This document shows positions 34,501 through 60,890 of a stretch of 64,000 bases of DNA, one piece after another (the stretch's first letter is position 1; the number at the start of each line of letters is the position of its first letter). The stretch lies in NCBI GenBank assembly GCA_034509425.1, contig JAVTVJ010000023.1, forward strand, positions 1-64,000. The letters run 5' to 3'. A program made the position numbers and the translations under genes. The notes under the pieces were generated by a model. It saw only the letters and a program-made list of their open reading frames with translations, was not told where the DNA came from and did no database searches. Source of the stretch: Eopsaltria australis. Its lineage: Eukaryota > Chordata > Aves > Passeriformes > Petroicidae.

Positions 34501-37500
34501 AGAGAGATCCAAATCCTGGGCAGGATTTGGGAGCAAAGATCCCCAATGGCCTCCTTGGTGTGGGCAGGGCTGTGGCTCCTGCACAGCCACTGTTGTGAAA
34601 CCCACGTGTGTCAGAGCTGTTCACGTGCACAGTGACCAGACATGGTGTGATTGTGCCATCCTGGGGAAACCAGAGTCCTGTGTGTGTGTTTAACAGGCAG
34701 ATTTGGGGTGAAGAGCTGTATTCCTGAGCTGACTGCTGGGTGTGCAGATCCTCTGCAGGTGCTGCTTTTCCTGTCTGACTGGTGCTGGTTTGAAGCAGCC
34801 AGCTCTGTTCCAAGTCTGAGACGTCTCTTTTCCCTTACTAGGAAGAAGATCTCTTGAACGATGTGTGCAGGGAGGTCGTGGAGAGGTGGTCAGACTCGCA
34901 GGTCGTTGATGCCAAAGAGGAGAAGGAAGGTAGAGTGCTGTGCCCTGGTCCTCAGTGTGGGGTGACTGCAGGGCCTCACCACAACGGGAACTTTGTGTTT
35001 GTCCTGGCAGGAGCTAAACCAACGCTGCCCCACGGCTGCAGGTGTGACCTGCCTCTTGTTCCATTGCTGCTCAGTTACTGTTTACCTGGCATGAGGATGA
35101 GCAGCTTCACTTTGGGCTGCCCCAGCATTTGCTGCTCTTTGGGTTCATCATCCTGCAGGGGAAAAGTGTTTTTTGTTTGTTTTCCTGTTTGTGGTGGTTT
35201 TGGCCTTCTATTGTTGTTTTTCTGTTTGGTACCAGTTTTTTTATGGTGGTTATTTGGTGGTTTTTGTTTGGTTGGTTTTTTGTTTGTTTTGTTTCTGGGG
35301 TTTTTGTGTGTTTTTGTTTGTTTGTTTTTGTTATTTTTTTGGGGGGCGGGTTGTGGTTTTTTTCCAAAGGATTTTTTTTTGGATGAGATGATCATTAAGG
35401 TCCAACCCAAACCATTCTGTGATTTTTTTCAAAAACCTTCTCTCCCAGCACGTCCAGAGCTGTCTCTGTTCAGTGTTGGCACTGCAGCTGTTACGGTACA
35501 GAAACCTGTGCTGCTTCTGTGTAAGCCATTCTGGAAAGCAGCTGATTTGTACAAGTGCAGCTGCTGTGGAGAGCTGGGCTGTCCCTGCTGAGCTCTGGGC
35601 TATCCCTGCTGCTGCTGCTCACCCCACTCGTGACCTTATTTCCTCCTCCAACATTTTCCCTTACAACTCTCCTTTTTTTCCATAAATGCTTGTTGGAGGA
35701 AGCTCTATGAGGCTGCTGATAAACTCACTGCCCCTTCTCCAGCAACAGCAGATACAGCCCCACTGTCCCTGTGTCCCCTCCCTGGATCCATCCCTCGTCC
35801 TTGTTTACTGGGGGTTTGTCCTGGTCCCTGTGCAGGGCTCTGGATGCAGTGGAGCCGTGTGCTGGGAGGATCTGTGGTTCAAGCACAGATCAGGGACATT
35901 GCAGTGGCACAGAGCTGACTGGAGACCGTGACAGTGGAACGTTCCTTTGGGCTAAATCCTGCTTTTTGTTTGCTTTGCATTTTCTTGTTGCCTCTGGTTG
36001 CAAACAGCACATTGTCAGTGCCCAGTGTCACCCAGGCTCTGGCAGCAAGTCCCTCGTCACTGGATCAGCCCCAGCATGGACACAGTAGCTGCACCACGCA
36101 GCAGCTCAGTGGCTTTCCCCAAAAATCCTGGAAGTCAGTTCTTGGCCTGACCTTGCTTTGGCTGGGGACAGGGAGAAGTTAATGCTGTTTCATGCATTAA
36201 ATAAAATAAATTCCTCTTGGGGACAAGTGACTGGGATTGCTGGAGCTGCTGCTGGGCTCCTCCTGCTCCTGCCAGTGCTCACCTGCAGGGATTTTTCTTG
36301 TCATAAAAAAGCAGCACAGTGTGTCTGGGTTCATGGAATTCCAGGGTGTAATTATTTCACTGGGGTTCCATAAAAGGATAGAAGTGTGTATCCACTCAGA
36401 TTAACAAGAGTCCTGAGGATAAGTGATTAACAGACAAAAAAAATATTGGTGTCAAAACCCAGATGTCATTTTAGGAAATGGGCAGGGGAATTTCAGTGTT
36501 AAAAGGTAAATCAGCTGTTGGTTTCTCTTGGTTAGAAAGAAAAGGAGAGGATGGAAGTGATCCCTCACTTCAGGTTTTCAGAATTTCTCTTTGATGGGGG
36601 TTAAGTACATACTTAAGTAAACGTACTAAGCTGCTTTGAAGCAGAAGAGAATGTGATTTGGAGTCAAATGCTTTTCATCAGAGCCTGATTCCAGTTTCAT
36701 TGTGAAACTTCCCTTGCTCCAGGAGTAACAGTGTCTGGTGGTGGCTGGGTGCAGCACAGGGAATTCCCCCTCCAAGGGAGAATCTGGTGTCACCTCAGGG
36801 TGTCAGCCTCATGCTGGCCCTAGCCAGCCCCGTGGTGGCTCCTCAGCACCTCCATCTCTCCCAGATCCCAGCTGGAATTCCCCAAAGCTGCTGGCTTTGA
36901 CAGCACCACCAGTGCCCTTGGGAAAAGCTCGGGGGGTTATTTTTGGGTGAGACCTCACCCTTTGGATGGGTGCATTTCCCCCAGGACAATGTCCCTGCAG
37001 GACAGGGCGGTGGCTGTGGGTGCAGCTGCAGAGGGAGGAGTGACACCAGGGGCTCAGTGGCCGTGGCTGTGGCCTGGGCTGACATTGTCACTCCTCTCCT
37101 GCCAGATGAGGTCCAGGCTATCGCCAGCATGATGGAGAAGCAGGCCAGGATCGTGGTGAAGCCCAAGGAGGTGTCCCAGGAGGAGAAGCAGAGGAAGGCT
37201 GCACTCCTGGCCCAGTATGCCAACGTGACCGACGAGGAGGAATATCCTTCCCTGCACTGCTCGAGGCTCGGGGCTCTGAGGGACAATACCTGTTCTAAAG
37301 CTACAACAACAACGCCCTCCCAGCTCTGCAGGGTCTGGTGGAGAGAGCTGGGGAAGCTTTGCAGTCTTCCTTCACAATGAAATAACTTCCATGGACAAAG
37401 CATGAAAGCTCCTCGTTTGCGGAGTGCTGCGAGCAGATGCTCCTGGGAGGGTGTTTGTCCCCACCACCACGTGGCTGTGACGCTTTGCCCAGCCCAGGTG

Positions 37501-39394
37501 TGTGGCAGGAGAGCAGTGAATGCCCTCATCCCTCAGCAGTTGGTGCTGAGTTTCTCTCTTGCTTTCCCAGGAGAAATCTGCTGAAATAATCCTTTACAGA
37601 GAGAGTGTGTGGAGTGGGAGGGTTAGGAGTTAACTCTTTGTGGTGCTGAAGAACCAGCTCTTCCCTGTCCAGCGGAGTGAATCATAGGGAACTGCATCTG
37701 GCCCTGGAGCAGGAGCTGAGGGTGGGAGTTGTGCGTACCTGGTGTGTGAGTCCAGCTGCTTCTTCCTGGCTTCAAGGTTATTATTTGAGGTGTTTTGAGT
37801 GGTGTGTCTGTAGAGAGGCACAAATTCATTACTGATGTCTGTGTTTCCTTAATTCTCTCACTGCTGGGGATGAACAGGATGGATCAACGACAGCAGTAAA
37901 TATTGGATCAGAAAAATGTATCCTTTGAATTCCTGGTGACTCAGGCTGTTTGTCAGGCAGGCAGCCTCCATGGTGAGTTTCCTATCCTTCTCTCCCTGTG
38001 CTGATTTCCCTGTTTCTTTAGGGCCACCTTTTAAGCTTGGGTATTGGTTTTTCTCTGTGCATCAACCCTGCCATTCACTGTCCTCCCCTCTTTCCCTCGT
38101 CCACCTTCTTGCAGCTTCACAGAACATGTTTATTGATAAGGACAATGCTCCCAGAACATCTGGTCAATGCTAACTGGTGTCCAGAGAGGGAAATCGTGTC
38201 AGGAATGAAGCTTCTCAGGCTGTGGTGCAGCTGAACACTCAGGGTGGGCAGGACCAAGGGGCCCATGTCTGTCTCAGAATTGGGACCGTCCTTGAGCTCC
38301 CAGCTGGCAAATTGAAGATGGAAGCAGGTTTTATCACATAATTAAATACGAAACATAAATTATTCTTGTCCCTACATTAGGGACATACATGTACCTGTCA
38401 GTTTGCACATACACACATGAATATACATGTGTTCAGACATGTCACACACAGTTGCACTGAACCCACTGGAGGCTGTACCCTGTGTGTTTGCGTCCCTTCA
38501 GGTTTGTAGAGGTGTGACACATATTTTTACACATCACTCTTAAGAACCAGTAGGCAACCTCATTTTTCTAGGAAAAAAAACATAGAATCACTAAGATTGG
38601 ACAGGCCCTCTGAGATTGAGTCCAGCCATTCCCACAGCACTGCCAAGGCCACCACTGACCCCTGTCCCCAGGTGCCACATCCGCACAGCTTTTAAATCCC
38701 TCCAGGGATGGGACTCCACCACTACCTTGGGCAGCTGTGCCAATGTCTGACCACCCTTTCCATTAATTTTCCCAATATCCAACTGAAACATTCCTGGCAC
38801 ACTTGAGGCTGTTTCCTCTTTGTCTTGTCCCTTGTTCTCTGGGAGCAGAGCCCCCACCTGGCTGCCCTCTTCTGTCAGGGAGTTGTGGAGAGTGAGAAGA
38901 TTGCCCCGAGCCTCCTTTTGTCCAGGCTGAGCCCCCTTCCCAGCTCCCTCAGCCACTCCTCATCAGACTTGTGCTCCAGACCCTTCCTCCTCTAGGAGTG
39001 TCAGAGTGTCTGTTTTTTCAACCTGAATTTTTAATCTGGAAAAGCAATCAGAGATTCCTTCTCCTTTTTGCATTCCTCATTCCCCAATTCCTCACCTGCC
39101 TGGTGAGGAAGTAGGGAGTCAGGAGGTAGAACAAACTTCCTATGTGCCACAGGCACCATCCAGTGTGGCCTCAGCCAGAGCGTTGTGGGTCCTTAGCCCA
39201 GCCCAGCGCTGTTCCGGAACACCAACGTGGAGGATGTGCTGAACGCCAGGAAGCTGGAGCGGGAGCTGCTGCGGGATGAGTTCCAGAAGAAGAAGGAGCA
39301 GGATAAACTGCAGCGGGAGAAGGACAAGCTGGCTAAGCAGGAGCGGAAGGAGAAGGAGAAGAAACGAACACAGAAAGGCGAGCGGAAGCGGTAG
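31503..39394 (+). CDS. CCDC43: CCDC43, coiled-coil domain protein 43 (5 coding exons, two U12 introns)
   Basis: Exons: 31503-31733, 34842-34929, 37106-37241, 37862-37917, 39207-39394. They total 699 nt, or 232 residues, with all phases closing; the human protein is about 224. The N-terminus has a Pro/Ala-rich leader, then a conserved helical region ([33 protein letters not shown]). The middle carries [20 protein letters not shown], and residues from about 175 form a highly charged coiled coil ending KGERKR. The molecular role of the family is poorly defined, and no catalytic motif is present. Exon 4 (56 nt) is found only if intron 3 is read as AT-AC; that reading restores the expected acidic stretch [20 protein letters not shown]. 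The start codon lies in a YY1-like motif. It is divergent from DBF4B and convergent with MEIOC. Confidence 0.93.
33915..34235. repeat. Tandem array of 21- and 39-bp units in CCDC43 intron 1
   Basis: About a dozen copies of 'cagcccctggagatccacct' occur, some followed by the spacer 'attggagcagagatccacct'. Both unit lengths are multiples of three and lack stops, so frames stay open on both strands. That gives Leu/Val- or Pro/Trp-rich phantom proteins. Confidence 0.93.
35160..35384. repeat. T/G-rich low-complexity tract in CCDC43 intron 2
   Basis: About 220 bp consist almost only of T and G on the plus strand ('gtttgtttgtttttg' type), directly followed by a CR1 3' terminus. It may be an expanded CR1-associated tail or independent low-complexity DNA. 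Confidence 0.85.
35385..35430 (+). mobile_element. CR1 LINE 3' terminus
   Basis: 'gatgatcattaaggtccaac', then 'ccaaaccattctgtgatt', is a near-consensus CR1 3' end in plus orientation, with only about 45 bp recognisable. Confidence 0.88.
37242..37861 (+). other. CCDC43: CCDC43 intron 3: U12-type AT-AC intron
   Basis: The donor reads ATATCCTTC at 37,242. Near the 3' end a perfect branch motif TTCCTTAAT (about 37,846-37,854) is followed within ten bases by AC at 37,860-37,861. No GT-AG pair at this point gives the expected protein, while the AT-AC choice joins GA|T and keeps the frame. Confidence 0.85.
37918..39206 (+). other. CCDC43: CCDC43 intron 4: U12-type GT-AG intron
   Basis: The donor is GTATCCTTTG, a full match to the U12 GT class. 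The 3' end has TCCTTAGC, one base from the branch consensus, with AG (39,205-39,206) about eleven bases after the branch adenosine and no long pyrimidine tract. The intron contains a CR1 copy at about 38,583-38,960. Confidence 0.83.
38583..38960 (-). mobile_element. CR1 LINE fragment in CCDC43 intron 4
   Basis: Reverse-complement CR1 blocks run from 'agaatcactaagattggaca' through 'aaggccaccactgacccctg' to 'ctcagccactcctcatcaga'. It is antisense to CCDC43 and about 380 bp long. Confidence 0.9.
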
Positions 39395-40570
39395 CTGGTG
39401 ATTTCCAGTTGGACTGTCAAAGGATAAAAGTAATTCTGAATATGGTGTGTGTTTAAAAAGCAGCAGGAATTCCAGGCATGTGGCTGGGAGCGATTCTTGG
39501 GAAGTGTTGCCTTTTTCTTTTCTTTGGTTTGTTTTGTTACCTAGCAGAACAGAATCTCTGAGCAGCTCCTGGACTCAAGTGTGCCCTGTGCTTGTGGTGT
39601 CAGTGTCCCAGTCGGTGCTCGTGGCCAGTGTCTGTACCAAAGAAGGGTGAAGTGATTATGTCCGTGTTGTTAAATTGATCAATTTTTATTTCTGACCACC
39701 TGGGAGCAGAGCATTGTGTAGGAGTAGCCCTTGCACTGGCCGTGGTTTAAGCTAAACCTGTTCTGCTGCACGCCAGGACACTCCCCGGGGCACACATGGA
39801 TTCATTTACACAAGCCCTGAAAAAGTCTTTGCAAATCCCTGTGTTTGCACTGCTGAGGCCAACGCTCCAGCCTTGCTTGGGCTGGGCTGGGGGAGCAGGA
39901 TTGGAGCTGAGCTCAGCACGGGGCAGTGCTGGGCTGCAGCAAAAGAGTGAGTCTGTGAAACAGAGAAGAACTGCAGCAATGTGACTGCATCACCCACGGG
40001 CTCTGGGTGAGGGAAGCACCGCCCGGGGCCAGAGCGTTGGCCTCAGCAGCCACAAACCACACTCCTAACGCAGTTTTGACCCCAGAGAGCTGGGAAATGC
40101 TGCTCCCCAGTGTTCTGTGGGGTGAACATGGACTGTTATTTCCACAGCTCTTGCCAGGGTGTGCTGGTTTGGCCCAAGCAGGGTGAGCTGGGGACACTCT
40201 CTGGTCACTGCCTGTTGCTCTCCTTGGGCACAGCTGCCATTAGGAACTGCAGTGCTCCTCCTGAATGCTCCTCCCGCCGCAAAGGGCTTGTCCCTGCTGC
40301 TCCAGCCTTTTTTGTGATGGTGTTGCCCACTGGGGAAGGAGAACACTAATCCTGTGACCTGAGGGGGAAGGAGGGGCTGCGAGAGGATCGAGTGTGTGCT
40401 CCAGGTACCCATTTGCTGTGAGGTGACCTGTGCTGAGCTCCTGTGCTCCTGCACTCCCAGGGTGCCTGACCCAGTGCCACTTTCAGCACTGCTCTGGCTC
40501 CAGGGCCAGGCCTCCCCCTCAAGCCGCTGCTGCGCGTGAGTCTCCAACTGCTTTGTCTTTGGAATTGAAT

Positions 40571-40576
40571 AATAAA
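40571..40576 (+). terminator. CCDC43: CCDC43 poly(A) signal AATAAA
   Basis: AATAAA lies 1.18 kb after the stop codon and is followed by a 'cttgattggcc' context. It is the first canonical signal downstream of the gene on the plus strand that I noticed. The 3' UTR would span about 39,395-40,595. Confidence 0.65.
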
Positions 40577-40599
40577 TCTTGATTGGCCAAGAAATGGGG

Positions 40600-42260
40600 T
40601 CCTCTGAGTGATGTTGCCATTCATGATGGCAGTGCCAGTGGTGTGTCCTGTGTCATTGCTGGCCCCTTGCCCAGCAGCAGCATTCCTGAAGGCTCACCTG
40701 TTGCTGCCTTGGTGCAGATTTGACTTCATTCACAGCTTATTTCCCCAGGCTGTGGTGCCCCCTTTTCCCAGGAGCTGACCCAGCTGTGCTGCTCCCCAGG
40801 GCTCTTCCCAGCCTGACCTGGTGCCTTGTGATGGATCCTGGTTGGAGCGTTGTATTTCGGGTGGCTCGGGCAGCTGCCAGGGTGTGGGACTGTGGTGGAA
40901 CAGGGCAGGGGGCAGCTGTTGAGGGAGGGGGATGTCACTCAGCCCCAGTTCTCACTTCCTCTAGTGCCCTGGGGCCCTGTGCACCAGCCCTGGGCTGAGG
41001 CTGGGTGAGGCATTGGCTCTGCCTGGGCCTGAGGCAGCTCTGGCCACCCGCAGGGTTCAGGAGGCTGGCACAGGTGATCTCACTTCCCGCTGGCACCCCA
41101 CTTGCTCTGGCAGCAGCTGCTGCCCATCCTTGTCAGCTGAAGTGACTTTTCCTGCTCTGTGCCCTGGCACTGAACTGCCCAGCCCTTGGCTTCCAAGGAA
41201 AATGCAAGCTGAGGGCTGGAGCTGCCCACCTGCATGGGCACGGGCACGGCCCACCTGAGCCTGTCACAGCTTCCTGAGACCTTCGGTTGTGAGGGTCCAG
41301 GGAAGGGCAGCGTTCACCTCCTCGGGAGAAGAGACACTGAGGCCCCTCTGCTGTGCTCCAGAGCCTGTCCAGGAACAACAGGCTACACCGTGTGTGCACA
41401 TTCCATAGGAGTCTGTATGGATGTAATAAGGACACAGTCACACGCACAGGTGGGCACTGGCTCCCACAGCCCTGCAGATCCCCCTGCAGCTCCCACTGTC
41501 CCCTGCACTCCCAGCCAGGCACAGGGCTGGGCTGGGCTGTTGTGTCTGTCTGGCCAAACCTCGCTCTGCCATTGGGAAAGGCCCTGTCAGGGACAGGATC
41601 AGGAGCAAGGGCAAGTCCAGCCCTTTGGCTTCCAGCAGCTGTCCTGGGGCAGAGTGGAGCAGTGGCCAGGAGCAGCACCGTAGCAGCAGCCAGTGGTGTT
41701 GGAAACCCAACTGATGCTTCCCAGCCCATGAGGCTGCAGGGCTGCCCCCTCTGCCCACACTGGGCTGCCCCTACCCCACGGTACTGCCCCTGCCCCCCAG
41801 GACTGTAGGCCCACCCCCTCCCATGCCAGCAGTTTGTGCCATGGCTCAACTGCCCAGGCAGGCAACAACTCGGCCTCTGGAGCTCCAGGCATTGCTGCTC
41901 CATTCAGGACAACCAGCAGTGCACAGCTGGCACTGACATCAGGGAGTTATTTATAGAGCAGGAATACTCTGGACTCACCCCTAAGATTCCCAGTGCAGAT
42001 GACAGAATTGCTGCATCAGCCTTCCCTGGCAATGCAGAGCTTGGAGCCAACAAGACATTTGCAGGGAAGAAACATTCCCTACTCTGGCTCCCTTGGCATG
42101 TCCAGTGTTACAGTCATGGCTCTCTCCAGAGACTGATTCAGCATCCCCTTTGCTTTATCCTGAACAGAATTCCATCATGGACTGAACACTTCCCCTGGAA
42201 CTGGTTCAGGCTCAAAGAGCCTGGCCTGGAAACACACTTGCAGAACAAAAGCTCTTCAAC
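40600..42260. other. Gap between convergent CCDC43 and MEIOC
   Basis: About 1.6 kb with no gene or strong repeat recognised. The composition is moderately GC-rich, and open frames present on both strands show no family resemblance. Confidence 0.55.
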
Positions 42261-42269
42261 AAAAATGCA

Positions 42270-42275
42270 TTTATT
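42270..42275 (-). terminator. MEIOC: Candidate MEIOC poly(A) signal AATAAA
   Basis: The plus-strand tttatt at 42,270-42,275 reads AATAAA on the minus strand, about 1.25 kb past the MEIOC stop. Other AT-rich hexamers in 42,750-43,500 could give shorter ends. Confidence 0.5.
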
Positions 42276-43518
42276 TCTTATAGACAACTCCAGTCAGCAC
42301 AGTCAGGTTTGCATTAACATCAACACAGCCTGGTCAAACTGAACAAGCCCCAGTGCAGTGACTGTTATGAAGCTGTGCTTGTTCTGCCCCACTCACCCAG
42401 CAGCGCTTCTGTCGTTGCCGTGATCACGCCCTACCTTCTGCTGAGCCCTTCTCAGTCCTTTCTGCACATCATCTAATGACAATTTGTCTGATGCCATCAC
42501 CCCTTCTGCACATCAGCATTCCCAGCAGCAGGAAGAACAGAGCCATGTCAGCACCAGGGTGTGCAGGCATGGTCAGCTCAGTAACTTTGACCCACTGAGT
42601 GTGGGTTTCCCAGGGTCACTCTGTCCCGAGCACCAGCGTTGGGTGCTGGTGAACTCATCACTCCTGCTCCTAAAGACTGAGAGCTGCAAGCAAACACTAG
42701 TGCTGGGAGCTGCCCGAATGCAGAAGGGAACTAAGAAGTCTGGAAGTTGACAATCAAATTTCAAACCAAACTAGTAACTTTAAGAAAATCCAAATTTCAG
42801 AACTTGGCACTACCTTTTCTGAAGTTAAATTAAAAACAACGCTCATTATTGAAGCTCCTTCACAGCTCTGCAGGACAATCCAGTCTGCCTGTCGTAGTTT
42901 GATTATGCTTAAATACTTTACAACAGTAGTTCCTTTGTTCCCAAAAGCATTCTGAACACATTCACGAAATTCATGGTTTCACACAGCAATTCTGCTCTAC
43001 TGGTAATTTAGTGGAACCTGGTGCATATTGCCTTTCCCAAACTTAGACTTTAAAATCTCAAATTCATAAATATTTGTATTTTAAATATCTAGTTTTACAT
43101 GAATATTGGGTATTCCTAGCCTTTTTCCTTCCTGTTTCCAGGTTTTAGTTCAATAAGGAAACCATTTTACATCACAATCTGATCTGACACCAGCGTCACA
43201 CCCTGTCACACCACAGTCTTTAAGAATCATTATTTAAAAACCTATTTCCTAAAGCAAAACTAAAAGGAGTTACGGGGAGAGTTGGACACCAGGCTTCACC
43301 CACAGGAGTTAAATAATATCTTGGCTGTTAATGAATTAGTCTGATTATTTTTTAAGTTAACATTCACCAGGTTTGGCTTTACAACATTCTGACCCTGCCC
43401 GTCACGTTAACAGCTTAACCTGAGAGCCCTTAAGGCAAATCCCTCTTCTCATCAAGATATAGCTTTAAATATGAACTTTAGCAGTTGAAACTTTGAAATG
43501 ACTAAAAAGAACCAAAAA

Positions 43519-60220
<16,702 letters not shown>

Positions 60221-60560
60221 GGCTCCGGGCCGGTCTCGGCGCGGGCCCGCGCGGGGCGGCCTGAGGCGAGTTCCGGCCGTTGTCCTCGCGCCGGCCCAAC
60301 GGCCGCCCCACCCCGCGCGCCCCCGCCCATTGGCCAGCGCCCGAGGAGCTCGGCCAATCAGCGCCCGCGCCGCCGCCTCGCGCCTCCCCGCGCAACGTGA
60401 GCGGCTCTGTTCGCCACGCGGTGACAGCGGCCCGGCAGACAGAGCGCTGCGCCGCGATTGGCCCCGCCCGCCGGCGCGCAGCCAATGGGAAAACAGCTCG
60501 CTCGTGCCTCCCGCCAATGAGCGGCCGCGGAGGCGCCGCTCGCCCGGAGACAGCGCCCGG
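60221..60560 (-). promoter_or_regulatory. MEIOC: MEIOC CpG-island promoter with five CCAAT boxes
   Basis: CCAAT pentamers occur at 60,329-60,333 and 60,457-60,461 (as ATTGG) and at 60,354-60,358, 60,482-60,486 and 60,514-60,518 on the plus strand. A GC box follows the second ATTGG, and 'tcccgcc', an E2F-like core, abuts the last CCAAT. CpG density is high from about 59,990 to 60,560. No TATA box is seen. Confidence 0.7.
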
Positions 60561-60564
60561 AGAC

Positions 60565-60890
60565 GGACGGGCAGACAGACAGAGACAGCACCCGGAGATA
60601 GCCGGACGGACAGACAGACAGACAGACAGACAGCACCTGGATATAGACAGACAGACGGACAGATAGCGCCCGGAGACAGCACCCGGAGACAGACAGACAG
60701 ACGGCGCCCGGAGATAGACGGACAGAGACAGACGGACAGACAGACAGACAGACAAACAGACAGCACCCGGAGATAGACAGACAGACGGACAGCACCCGGA
60801 GACAGCACCCGGAGACGGACAGACAGACAGACGGCGCCCGGAGATAGCGCTTGGAGACAGACAGACAGACAGACTGCGCCCGGAGACAGC
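60565..60890. repeat. GACA/ACAG tetranucleotide array with 'gcacccggaga' spacers
   Basis: Runs of 'gacagacagaca' alternate with 'gcgcccggagata' or 'gcacccggagaca' spacers for about 330 bp, immediately upstream of the MEIOC promoter. Spacer variants suggest a higher-order minisatellite. Confidence 0.92.

Noticed and set aside
34854..35591. 245-codon plus-strand frame starting in CCDC43 exon 2
   Set aside because: It begins in exon 2 in a different context, runs through a GT donor and then T/G low-complexity DNA encoding Phe/Val/Cys runs. The spliced exon 2 explains the real coding part.
60280..60776. Plus-strand frames starting in the MEIOC CpG island
   Set aside because: They run straight into the GACA array (repeated Asp/Arg/Gln/Thr) and show no similarity to a known protein.
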